Positions 1 through 6,984 of a stretch of DNA of 64,000 nucleotides are shown piece after piece. The stretch's first letter is position 1, and every line of letters begins with the position of its first letter. The notes beneath the pieces were generated by a model. It was not told the DNA's origin and searched no databases. It saw nothing but the letters and a program-made list of their open reading frames with translations. Both the position numbers and the translations under genes were made by a program. The stretch comes from Paludibacteraceae bacterium (lineage in GTDB: Bacteria > Bacteroidota > Bacteroidia > Bacteroidales > Paludibacteraceae): assembly GCA_017451525.1 (NCBI GenBank), contig JAFTOD010000003.1:62001-126000 (forward strand), in the 5' to 3' direction.

Positions 1-1212
1 TATGCTGCTATGGATGAGGTATTTAAGAAAGAATGGCCAGAAGGCGTGAAAGCAGCAGATGTAAAATATCCTACTGATAATATTGATGAGTTGGCATTGA
101 TCAACTATACATCGGGCTCAACAGGTAATCCTAAGGGCGTGATGATTAGCCATAAGAACTTGAGTGGAAATATCGACTTTGCTGTGAAACGTATTCCTCA
201 CCAAGCAGGTGATAAAGTGCTGAGTATGTTGCCTATCGCGCATATGTTTGGCTTGATGTTTGAGTTCTTGTACCAAGTATGCGATGGCGCAGAGGTGTAT
301 TTCTTGACCAAAGCTCCAACTCCATCGGTATTGATGCGCGCATTCGCACAAGTGCATCCATTTATGATTTTGACTGTACCTTTGGTTATTGAGAAGATTA
401 TCAAGGGTAAAGTGTTGCCAGTGATTCATAAACCACTGATGAAAGTACTTTGGAAAACGCCAGGTATCAACAAACTATTGCATAAGAAAGTGGGCAATAC
501 TTTGTTGCAAGCCTTCGGTGGTAAGTTGCGTTTCTTGATTATTGGTGGTGCAGCACTCAACGAGGAAGTGGAGAAATGTATGCATGATATGCACTTCATG
601 TATTGCGTAGGTTATGGTATGACCGAGTGCGCTCCGCTTATCACTTACGAAGATTGGTACAAGTATGTATATCGCTCATGCGGTAAAGGTATTGTGGGCA
701 TGGAAATGCGTATTGACTCGGAAGATCCTGCTACCAAAGAGGGTGAGTTGCAAGTACGCGGCGTGAACGTGATGATGGGTTACTATAAGAACGAAGAAGC
801 CACTAAAGAAGCGTTTACCGAAGATGGATGGATGCGTACGGGTGACCTAGGTATCATTGATAAAGAGGGTAACCTCTTCCTTCGCGGTCGTAGCAAGAAT
901 ATGTTGCTTGGTCCTAGTGGACAGAATATCTATCCTGAGGAGATTGAGGACAAGCTCAATAGTTTGCCATTCGTACTAGAGTCAGTGGTAGTGCAACGCG
1001 ACCATAAATTGGTGGCATTGGTTTATCCAGACAACTCAGAGGCTGCTAAAAAACAATTGGCTGGCAAAAACATCTTTGAGGTGATGGATAGCAACCGTCT
1101 GGAGCTCAATAAGCAATTGCCTCAATATAGCCAAGTAACTGCTATTGAGGTGGTAGAGAAAGAGTTTGAGAAGACTCCAAAGCGTAGTATCAAGCGTTTC
1201 TTGTATAGTTAA
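1..1212 (+). CDS. Long-chain acyl-CoA synthetase (AMP-forming), C-terminal part; 5' end outside window
   Basis: An AMP-binding enzyme that activates fatty acids to acyl-CoA through an acyl-adenylate. The reading frame is open from base 1, so the N-terminus lies upstream of the window. Visible are the phosphate-binding loop TSGSTGNPKGV near the start, the YGMTE motif, the TGDLG segment, the C-terminal hinge (RGRSKNMLLGPSGQNIYPEEIE) and a lysine-rich end KTPKRSIKRFLY carrying the expected catalytic lysine. It is clearly paralogous to the complete gene at 42854-44524, sharing the same motifs in the same order. The family call is secure; chain-length preference cannot be read from sequence. Confidence 0.93.
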   Translation, partial: YAAMDEVFKKEWPEGVKAADVKYPTDNIDELALINYTSGSTGNPKGVMISHKNLSGNIDFAVKRIPHQAGDKVLSMLPIAHMFGLMFEFLYQVCDGAEVYFLTKAPTPSVLMRAFAQVHPFMILTVPLVIEKIIKGKVLPVIHKPLMKVLWKTPGINKLLHKKVGNTLLQAFGGKLRFLIIGGAALNEEVEKCMHDMHFMYCVGYGMTECAPLITYEDWYKYVYRSCGKGIVGMEMRIDSEDPATKEGELQVRGVNVMMGYYKNEEATKEAFTEDGWMRTGDLGIIDKEGNLFLRGRSKNMLLGPSGQNIYPEEIEDKLNSLPFVLESVVVQRDHKLVALVYPDNSEAAKKQLAGKNIFEVMDSNRLELNKQLPQYSQVTAIEVVEKEFEKTPKRSIKRFLYS

Positions 1213-1264
1213 TCCGGGTATCGGTTATCGGATATTGAAAAGTATTGGAAAATGCGCATACCGT

Positions 1265-1295
1265 TTGTGTATGTGCATTTTTTTTTGTACCTTTG
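1265..1295 (+). promoter_or_regulatory. Bacteroidota-type promoter of the MATE gene
   Basis: TTG at 1265-1267 and TACCTTTG at 1288-1295 (TTG-N20-TA spacing). The -7 box ends only 4 nt before the ATG at 1300, so the mRNA is expected to begin at or within a few nt of the start codon. Confidence 0.8.
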
Positions 1296-1299
1296 TGCC

Positions 1300-2634
1300 A
1301 TGAAATCACAGTCACTTAATTATCAAATATTGCGCCTTGCTATTCCAAGCATTTTAGCAAACATCACCATTCCGTTGGTTGGATTGGTGGATACGGCTAT
1401 TGTAGGTCATATCTCCAATGCTACCGCCATTGGCGGTATAGCTATTGGCACGATGCTGTTTGATTTGCTATATTGGAATTTTGGTTTCTTGCGCGTAGGA
1501 ACAAGTGGTATGACTGCGCAAGCTTTTGGTCGTGGAGATAGGGTGGAGTGTGCACGACTTTTCAGCCAAAGTATAGGTATAGCGCTGATAGGTGCCATAC
1601 TTATCTGGCTGATTCAGTGGATGTTTGTGAATGTGGTGTTGATGTTAGTACCGTGTTCTCCTGAGGTGGCGAGTTTTGCACGTGAGTACTTCTTTATTCG
1701 TGTATGGGCTGCCCCAGCCACTTTGTCGCTGATGGCTTTCAAAGGGTGGTTTATTGGTATGCAAGATACTATTAGCCCAATGGTTACGGATATTGTAGTC
1801 AATGTGGTGAATATGGTGGTCAGTTATGTGTTGGCAGTCTATACGCCAATGGGCGCATTGGGTGTGGCATTAGGAACGGTGGTCGCACAATTTATAGGTT
1901 TGACTGTGGCTGCGATTATACTAGTAGCGAAATATCGCTATCTTTGGAAGGGGCTATCGCCTTGGCGTTTGGCATTTGATGGGAAGGGCATGCGGCGCTT
2001 GCTTACGCTCAATGGTAATATATTTATTCGTTCATTATGCTTCATGGTGGTCTATGTAGGTTTCACTTCGTTGGCAGCTAAATATGGTGATGTAGAATTG
2101 GCAGTCAGCACCATCATGATGAAACTCTTTATGCTCTTCTCTTATTTCGTAGATGGTTTTGCCTATGCAGGTGAAGCGTTAGTAGGGAAATATGTGGGTT
2201 TGGGTCAGGAGTCAGGAACCAAGAACCAAGATAAATCAGATATATCTCGTGTTGTTCGTTTGTTATTTGTCTGGTCTTTAGGAGTAGGTGTGATCTTTAC
2301 ATTGATTTTTGCCCTTTGGTCGGGAGAATTTTATCGTGCCATGACTTCTGATTCCATTGTTTTGGGGCGTTTATCTGATTATATAGGTTGGCTGATTGCC
2401 ATGCCAATTGTATCTACCTTGGCATTTATGTGGGATGGTATTTATACTGGTGCAACAGCAGGCAAACAGATTCGCAATGGCATGGTGTATGCAGCACTAG
2501 CGTTCGTGTTGGGTTACCTATTAACCTATCAAATATACGATGTGTTGTCTATTTATATTGCTTATTTTGCACATTTGTTAGCTAGAGTTATATATCTCTC
2601 ATTATCATGGAGATATATTTTGCGAAACATGTAG
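1300..2634 (+). CDS. MATE-family multidrug/Na+ antiporter (DinF-like)
   Basis: Inner-membrane efflux carrier of the MATE fold with about 12 hydrophobic helices; the N-terminal segment (LRLAIPSILANITIPLVGLVDTAIVGH) is typical of the DinF branch. An upstream in-frame ATG at 1252 lies before the promoter, so ATG 1300 is chosen (444 aa). A polar stretch GTKNQDKS (about 2214-2243), in a loop between helices, is encoded by a dispersed repeat also found in the response regulator (29721-30479) and Mfd. A hairpin terminator follows at 2659. The substrate is unknown. Confidence 0.9.
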   Translation: MKSQSLNYQILRLAIPSILANITIPLVGLVDTAIVGHISNATAIGGIAIGTMLFDLLYWNFGFLRVGTSGMTAQAFGRGDRVECARLFSQSIGIALIGAILIWLIQWMFVNVVLMLVPCSPEVASFAREYFFIRVWAAPATLSLMAFKGWFIGMQDTISPMVTDIVVNVVNMVVSYVLAVYTPMGALGVALGTVVAQFIGLTVAAIILVAKYRYLWKGLSPWRLAFDGKGMRRLLTLNGNIFIRSLCFMVVYVGFTSLAAKYGDVELAVSTIMMKLFMLFSYFVDGFAYAGEALVGKYVGLGQESGTKNQDKSDISRVVRLLFVWSLGVGVIFTLIFALWSGEFYRAMTSDSIVLGRLSDYIGWLIAMPIVSTLAFMWDGIYTGATAGKQIRNGMVYAALAFVLGYLLTYQIYDVLSIYIAYFAHLLARVIYLSLSWRYILRNM

Positions 2635-2658
2635 TATAATAGGTTGTCGTATGGCATT

Positions 2659-2683
2659 CGCAAACATAGTATTTGCGTTTTTT
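2659..2683 (+). terminator. Intrinsic terminator after the MATE gene
   Basis: CGCAAA (2659-2664) pairs with TTTGCG (2672-2677) and is followed by a run of T to 2683. Confidence 0.65.
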
Positions 2684-2706
2684 ATAGAGAATAATATAAC
2701 AACTAT

Positions 2707-3270
2707 ATGGTAGAGAAATTAGAGAACAGAAAATGGAAAGTATTGCATTCTGAAGCGCTTCTTAAGCGTGGTCCATGGCTGAATATACGTCAAGAATTGG
2801 TGGAATTGCCATCTGGAGCTCAAATCCCCACATGGTATGTGATGGACTTCCCAAACTGGATAAATGTGATAGCTATTACTAAGGATGGTCAGTTTGTGAT
2901 CGAAGACCAATATCGTCATGCTTTGGGCGAAACGCATTATGAATTGGTGGCAGGTGTGATTGATGAAGGTGAGACACCATTGCAAGCAGCTCAGCGTGAA
3001 TTGAGCGAAGAAACTGGTTTCGGTGGAGGAGAATGGCAGTTGTTTATGACGCTATCGCCCAATCCGACGAATCATACAAATCTTAGTTATACTTTTCTTG
3101 CAACTGGAGTAGAGAAACTCACAGAGCAGCACCAAGAAAAGACAGAGGATATTCGTGTACACCTATTTGATCGTGAGGAGGTTGTGGAGCTGTTGCAGTC
3201 GGGCGAAATAGTCCAAGCCCTGCATGCTGCACCATTATGGAAGTACTTTGCAATGTCTAATCACAAATAA
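2707..3270 (+). CDS. NUDIX hydrolase (ADP-ribose pyrophosphatase-like)
   Basis: Soluble 187-aa hydrolase acting on nucleoside diphosphates linked to another moiety. The complete Nudix box (G-x5-E-x7-REL-x-EE-x-GF) is visible from about residue 79, with the metal-binding REL-EE core. Length and the N-terminal 'ENRKWKVLHSE' segment resemble the ADP-ribose/ADP-sugar pyrophosphatase group. No TAnnTTTG promoter was seen in the 70-bp gap after the MATE gene, which instead holds a hairpin terminator, so its transcription start is unresolved. Confidence 0.9.
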   Translation: MVEKLENRKWKVLHSEALLKRGPWLNIRQELVELPSGAQIPTWYVMDFPNWINVIAITKDGQFVIEDQYRHALGETHYELVAGVIDEGETPLQAAQRELSEETGFGGGEWQLFMTLSPNPTNHTNLSYTFLATGVEKLTEQHQEKTEDIRVHLFDREEVVELLQSGEIVQALHAAPLWKYFAMSNHK

Positions 3271-3314
3271 ATTTTTCGTAAAATCCTATTTGAGGTTAAA
3301 AATAGGTGCTTTTC

Positions 3315-3782
3315 TTAGCATTTCAGTACGAGGATGTCACGCAGATTGGTGGTGTAGCAAGGAGAGGGTTTCTCGCGTTTGGTAAGCGGTTTGTTCGTGC
3401 TGAGCACTTGCATGGCTACTTTGACTGCTGTTTTGCCATACTGGTTGTTGATATGGTCGATGGCTTTCTGTAGTCGCTCATCGCGCTCCTTGGGGCGCTC
3501 ATCAAAGAGAATCTGCTGGGCATTGTCTGCTGGAGTGAGACTCATCAGTACTACGCCCGCTTTCTTGTAGGGGTAGGGCTTCCATAGCTTGCGTATGGCT
3601 GCAAGCATGTAGCCAACTAGTTCGGCTGTGATAGCCGTCGGGAAGGGTAGTGTCACTACTTGATGAATTACCTGCATTTCCTCCTCGGCAAAGCGCGAGG
3701 TATGCGCATAAACGATAAACTGGCGACATAGACTGCGCTGTTTGCCCATGTTGTGGGCGGTGGATATGTCGGTTAGTTTCAT
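3315..3782 (-). pseudogene. C-terminal remnant of a UmuC-type Y-family DNA polymerase (little-finger end plus DUF4113)
   Basis: The 155-aa product matches only the last third of UmuC as I know the family: part of the little-finger domain (VVTLPFPTAI) followed by the DUF4113 tail (YKKAGVVLMSLTPADNAQQILFDE, then SPCYTTNLRDILVL). The palm with the catalytic acidic residues and the fingers are absent, so it cannot polymerise DNA. An in-frame TGA sits 9 bp before the ATG, so the start is well bounded. It nevertheless has an intact consensus promoter about 55 bp upstream and an uninterrupted frame, so a small expressed tail protein is an alternative to a decayed gene. No umuD is adjacent. Confidence 0.75.
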
Positions 3783-3836
3783 AATCGTTCACAACGGAAT
3801 AATCCTGATTGTGTATATCCTTTAAATAAGTTGTTG

Positions 3837-3867
3837 CAAAGGTATAATTTTTGTGAGATATATGCAA
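3837..3867 (-). promoter_or_regulatory. Promoter upstream of the UmuC remnant
   Basis: Minus-strand TTG (3867-3865) and TACCTTTG (3844-3837), N20 apart, with the TTGCATAT form of the upstream element common in this genome. Confidence 0.75.
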
Positions 3868-4087
3868 GGATTTTTTGTAAAAATTCACTTCTGCGGTTAA
3901 AAATAATGCTTTTAGCCGCAAAATATGCGTCTTATTAGCATTTTTTTAGCCACATTATGAGATGGGAAGCATATACGCTTTATATATCAAAATTTGAATA
4001 TAAAAAGAGCGATACGAGGCATTAGTGTTATAACAATAATTATTGCGCGCTTAATGAAAACAAATATCAATTGGAATATAAATCTAT

Positions 4088-4118
4088 AAACCGAGCGACA
4101 CGCAGTGTTGCTCGGTTT
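4088..4118 (-). terminator. Hairpin terminator downstream of the DUF4465 gene
   Basis: About 14-bp stem (AAACCGAGC at 4088-4096 with GCTCGGTTT at 4110-4118, extended by one G-U and further pairs) with a 3-nt loop. AT-rich on both sides, so possibly bidirectional. Confidence 0.7.
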
Positions 4119-4142
4119 ATATTTACTATATAATTTTTTCGA

Positions 4143-5093
4143 TTACTGGATTTCTGCGCCCATCATGTTATAGGTCTTACCATCGCGGAGGATGAGGAGT
4201 TGACCATTGTAGAGGATTTTTGGGCTTTTAGGCGATGAGGCGATAGGGCTATTAGGTAAGGCGGTATCGTCTTTTGGAAAGCGGACTGCTACATCATCGT
4301 AGGCGAAATAGGCAGGTGCATTGAGTCCCCATTGACCATATAAGTCGTTAGTACCAACGATATTGAAGGCTACAGCATTCACTTCGCCCAAGACAGACAA
4401 ATCCCATTTCTGCCAGTCTGTCAGAAGGCTATCCTTGCCATTGTAGAGGGCAAAAGTAGTGCGGCTGATCTCGTGACCATTGGCATCTTGTCCTACGGCT
4501 ACGGCGTATAACTTGGTTGTGTCGTTGGCAGGGGGATTATAGCCATCACCATACACCAGCGAATTAAGCACATAACAGATGTTGGTGACATACATATGGT
4601 CTATCACGCGTGCCTTGCCGTCGGCAAAGGCGATAGTCTGCATTGAAGTATAGTCTGCATTGTAATCATCTACATGACCGTTGTGTACGCAGAAGTTCTT
4701 GGAGCCATTGTTGCCGCCTTGAAGGGTAGCGAATTGGAGTTCGTACCATGCGGTGTTAGCAGGTAGATCGTTGTTGGTGAAGCCAGGGGTGGTGAAGTTG
4801 GAGATGGCATGTCCACCATTCCAATAAGGTGCTGTAAAACTGTGGGTTAGTAGGGTGTTCTGCGCATCGCACCATGTGTAAACACCGCCTGCGGTGTAGG
4901 TGAGGGTGCCATTGTACTGCGCATCGTCCACGAGGTCAGACCATGTGGAGATGGTGCGGTTGGCATAGTCGAGGGTGTAAGGCGCAAACTGAGCATCCGC
5001 ATCCTCGAAAGTCAGGGTTCGTAACTCGTAGTCCTCCGCCATGAGGGCTACATTCATCAGGCATAAAGCCGCAAGAAAGAATGATTTCTTCAT
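4143..5093 (-). CDS. Secreted DUF4465 protein, candidate B12-responsive surface protein
   Basis: 316-aa exported protein: signal peptide MKKSFFLAALCLMNVALMA, then a DUF4465-like domain beginning TLTFEDADAQF with the 'YNG..Y..CDAQNT' core, and a short C-terminal module KILYNGQLLILRDGKTYNMMGAEIQ that resembles the tail of the endonuclease at 19168-21042. A cobalamin riboswitch on the same strand lies about 330 nt upstream with no other convincing gene between, so the gene is probably repressed by adenosylcobalamin. DUF4465 proteins recur, to my knowledge, in Bacteroides corrinoid-uptake loci, which would suit a corrinoid-binding role; this is inference. A dispersed repeat (4221-4258) encodes the PNSPIASSPKSPK linker before the tail. 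The longer frame to 5123 would add only repeat-derived residues, so MKKSFF is preferred. Confidence 0.75.
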   Translation of the reverse strand: MKKSFFLAALCLMNVALMAEDYELRTLTFEDADAQFAPYTLDYANRTISTWSDLVDDAQYNGTLTYTAGGVYTWCDAQNTLLTHSFTAPYWNGGHAISNFTTPGFTNNDLPANTAWYELQFATLQGGNNGSKNFCVHNGHVDDYNADYTSMQTIAFADGKARVIDHMYVTNICYVLNSLVYGDGYNPPANDTTKLYAVAVGQDANGHEISRTTFALYNGKDSLLTDWQKWDLSVLGEVNAVAFNIVGTNDLYGQWGLNAPAYFAYDDVAVRFPKDDTALPNSPIASSPKSPKILYNGQLLILRDGKTYNMMGAEIQ

Positions 5094-5127
5094 GTTGGTT
5101 TGTTGATTAAAATGGTTATACAAAATG

Positions 5128-5169
5128 GTTCAACATTGTTCAACAGTAGTTCAACATTGTTCAACGATT
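5128..5169. repeat. Tandem 10/11-bp array GTTCAACATT
   Basis: Four units (10, 11, 10, 11 bp) of GTTCAACATT / GTTCAACAGTA, forming a 21-bp repeat twice. It lies immediately upstream of the DUF4465 start, inside its expected leader. Confidence 0.85.
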
Positions 5170-5188
5170 GTTTGGTTTGCGTGTATAA

Positions 5189-5266
5189 CCACACCTCCCT
5201 GACCATCTACTTCGGATTTTCCCAAATGCGAAGTAACATGGCAGGGTGACGGTCAGGGGTGTGTGG
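5189..5266 (-). repeat. Long imperfect inverted repeat in the riboswitch-DUF4465 leader
   Basis: The outer arms (5189-5204 and 5251-5266) pair over 16 bp with two mismatches; an inner stem pairs ACTTCG with CGAAGT. In the minus-strand RNA this is a ~78-nt hairpin between the cobalamin aptamer and the DUF4465 start codon. No U-tract follows, so it is not a standard terminator. Bases 5207-5392 are also open in one frame but look non-coding. Confidence 0.6.
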
Positions 5267-5423
5267 ATAGGCGTTTTGACTCCCGAGAAACACACTGACC
5301 ATCGGACACAACAAATGGGTACTTGATACATCTATCAAATACCTATACGCGTACAAGCGTACCATAGATACTATTGAAAACCTTTGCGTCATTGTCGTTG
5401 GCTCGATTCCCCGAGAGCGTTCA

Positions 5424-5585
5424 ACTTCACCAATTTGTTGGTGGCACGCAGCAGGTCTTCTGACTTATCGCTCCTTTTGTTCAGCCTTCCCAACCCGTTA
5501 AGGGTCAGTGACTTTCAAGATTTTGAACATCGGATTGCGAATCACAGCAGCGGGACTGTGCAGGAATTGCACCTGCTTCCCTTGA
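5424..5585 (-). promoter_or_regulatory. Cobalamin (B12) riboswitch
   Basis: Minus-strand RNA carries the hallmark elements of the cobalamin aptamer: GCAGGTGCAATTCC then CAGTCCCGC and GCTGTGATTCGC (5' half, about 5540-5582), and AGTCAGAAGACCTGC (the B12-box side, about 5448-5464). A hairpin with arms CACCAA/TTGGTG near 5426-5442 could provide the kissing loop. It starts about 15 nt after a consensus promoter and reads toward the DUF4465 gene. A covariance search with the Rfam cobalamin model should return a strong hit. Confidence 0.92.
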
Positions 5586-5597
5586 CTGAATGCGGTG

Positions 5598-5628
5598 CAA
5601 AGGTACAATTAATTTTTGATATATGCAA
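5598..5628 (-). promoter_or_regulatory. Promoter of the cobalamin riboswitch transcript
   Basis: Minus-strand TTGCATAT (5628-5621) and TACCTTTG (5605-5598), N20 spacing. A 9-bp AAAAATCGC/GCGATTTTT hairpin (5630-5655) abuts the upstream edge. Confidence 0.85.
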
Positions 5629-5731
5629 GAAAAATCGCTTTTTTGGGCGATTTTTCTTATAGGTATGTCGCTTATGAGCGAAGTTACGCGCCTGCGGCGG
5701 GTGATGTAGGCTTTGCCGAAGTTGTGTGCGC

Positions 5732-5905
5732 TTAGACAGAAAACTCTAATAGGCACTTTCGGCAAAGGCATTGGTTGGGGTATTGCTCTGCGATATAAGC
5801 ACGGGTGGCGGGAGAGAGCAATACACCTGCACATTGACACTTGGCGGGATTTTCGTGTTGGCAAATAAACGCAGCTCCACAGCGCGGACAAGATTTGTGT
5901 TCCAT
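5732..5905 (-). CDS. Small cysteine-rich CWC-type zinc-binding protein (57 aa)
   Basis: Starts MEHKSCPRCGAAFIC and ends QCLCRKCLLEFSV. Eight cysteines are arranged as CPxC, an isolated C, C-x-C, C-x-C and C, matching the pattern I associate with the Cys_rich_CWC family (CPRCGAxFxC ... CxC ... CLCxxCL). It probably binds one or two zinc ions; its function is unknown. The ATG lies 11 bp after the stop of the acetyltransferase, so the two form an operon from the promoter at 6525. It is real despite its size because the cysteine spacing is intact and the stop falls exactly at the family end. Confidence 0.8.
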   Translation of the reverse strand: MEHKSCPRCGAAFICQHENPAKCQCAGVLLSPATRAYIAEQYPNQCLCRKCLLEFSV

Positions 5906-5916
5906 AGTTGCTTGAG

Positions 5917-6504
5917 TTACCTATCCCATGATTTGTGTTTGTCGGTTTCGGTGATGGGGCGGATTGGGTGGCAGGGATTGCCTACAGCCACTACATTGTC
6001 GGGGATGTCTTTCACCACCACGGAGCCACCGCCAATGACTACATTAGAACCAATCTTCACGCCTGGCATTACTTGTACACCTGCTCCAATCCATACATTA
6101 TCACCCACTGTGATGGGGTAGGCATACTCCAAGCCCTGATTGCGACGGTCGGCATCAATGGGGTGACCCGCCGTATAAAAGCCACAGTTGGGAGCAATAA
6201 ACACATTATCGCCAAAAGTGACTTTGGCACCATCGAGAATGACAGTATTGTGGTTGGCAAAGAAGTTCTTGCCTACTTCGATATTGTAGCCATAATCGCA
6301 CCAGAAAGGTGCCTGAATGCAGCAATTGTCGGATTTCTTGCCTAATAGTTGGCTGAGAATCTGCTGTTGGTTGGCTTCGTCAGAAGGGCGTAGTTGGTTG
6401 AACTGGTAGCACAAGTCTTTGGCTATTTGACGCTCGCGAATGAGTTTGGTATCGTAGTTCGCATCGTACAGCATCTGCTGTTGCATTTTTTCTTTTTCGG
6501 TCAT
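5917..6504 (-). CDS. maa: Sugar O-acetyltransferase (maltose/galactoside acetyltransferase family)
   Basis: 195-aa cytosolic enzyme of the left-handed parallel beta-helix family that transfers acetyl from acetyl-CoA to sugars. N-terminal 'MLYDANYDTKLIRERQIAKDLCYQFN' is the typical Mac domain; the hexapeptide repeats follow, with the catalytic His in 'NHNT' and 'FYTAGHPID', and 'VWIGAGVQVMPGVKIGSNVVIGGGSVVVKDIP'. Start ATG 6504 is chosen because the promoter (-7 box at 6525-6532) lies between it and the longer frame to 6555. First gene of a two-gene operon with the CWC protein. The physiological acceptor sugar is unknown. Confidence 0.9.
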   Translation of the reverse strand: MTEKEKMQQQMLYDANYDTKLIRERQIAKDLCYQFNQLRPSDEANQQQILSQLLGKKSDNCCIQAPFWCDYGYNIEVGKNFFANHNTVILDGAKVTFGDNVFIAPNCGFYTAGHPIDADRRNQGLEYAYPITVGDNVWIGAGVQVMPGVKIGSNVVIGGGSVVVKDIPDNVVAVGNPCHPIRPITETDKHKSWDR

Positions 6505-6524
6505 GATAGAAAGAATTAATGCTG

Positions 6525-6555
6525 CAAAGGTAGTGCTTTTTCGGAATATATGCAA
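6525..6555 (-). promoter_or_regulatory. Promoter of the acetyltransferase-CWC operon
   Basis: Minus-strand TTGCATAT (6555-6548) and TACCTTTG (6532-6525), N20 spacing; an 11-bp hairpin (6556-6566 with 6572-6582) abuts it upstream. Confidence 0.85.
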
Positions 6556-6582
6556 GAAAATGGCGACTTTTTCGCCATTTTC

Positions 6583-6622
6583 AGTTTAGAGGACGCTCGC
6601 GTGGCGAGCTACAGTTTAAGAG
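6583..6622. repeat. Dispersed repeat TTTAGAGGACGC...CTACAGTTTA
   Basis: Shares its two flanking blocks (AGTTTAGAGGACGC and CTACAGTTTA) with 44534-44572 (intergenic) and with 28142-28190 inside the metallophosphoesterase gene (reverse orientation). The 480-bp gap 6505-6984 otherwise holds a near-perfect CCCCATAACGC/GCGTTATCGGGG hairpin (about 6634-6662), the elements at 6774 and 6873, and no convincing gene. Confidence 0.75.
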
Positions 6623-6773
6623 CACCCCATAACGCCACGAGCGTTATCGGGGACCCCGCTGAGCACTAGACCAGTGGCGGGAGAGATAGTAGCACTAGGA
6701 GTTCTAGCCACACTAGAGGCTCGAATAGGATTCGAGGGGAAGGGAGAAAGAAAAGGAATATGAGATATACAGC

Positions 6774-6854
6774 ACGCGGGAAGTGTAATGTTTACTAGGC
6801 TTCCCGCGTGAGTGTGTTGTTTTGAAAAGAAGTTGCGCGTGCTGAAAGTTGTGC
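6774..6854. repeat. Dispersed hairpin element, copy 1 (ACGCGGGAAG stem)
   Basis: Perfect 10-bp stem ACGCGGGAAG (6774-6783) / CTTCCCGCGT (6800-6809) followed by a conserved tail ending GCGTGC-GAA-GT-GTGC. A second copy with the same stem and tail lies at 32552-32625. Confidence 0.85.
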
Positions 6855-6872
6855 CGATGGTTTCCTATTCGT

Positions 6873-6932
6873 TTCGGGGCAGGAAGGAATGCTACAGAAC
6901 GCATTCTAGGTGTAGTGCCCGAAGATTCCCCA
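6873..6932. repeat. Dispersed two-stem element, copy 1 (GGAATGC stem)
   Basis: Outer arms TTCGGGGC / GCCCGAA and inner arms GGAATGC / GCATTCT, then GATTCCCCAC. Copy 2 at 22621-22688 has GGAGTGC / GCACTCC, i.e. paired changes that keep the inner stem. The plus-strand reading KECYRTHSRCSARRFPT also resembles KECDGTHSERSARRVPT in copy 2, so a short coding element is an alternative. Confidence 0.75.
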
Positions 6933-6984
6933 CCACAGTTACAAAAATAGCGCAAGAGTATGAGGAAAGAAATTTAAAAAGACT

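Noticed and set aside
3291-3925. GGTTAAAAATA-GTGCTTTT-like similarity flanking the UmuC remnant, as target-site or element ends
   Set aside because: The two stretches (about 3293 and 3895) are short, AT-rich and imperfect, and no transposase or inverted ends accompany them.
5207-5392. 61-aa minus-strand frame between riboswitch and DUF4465 gene
   Set aside because: Covers the large inverted repeat, no family resemblance, not a TonB receptor fragment; better explained as leader RNA.
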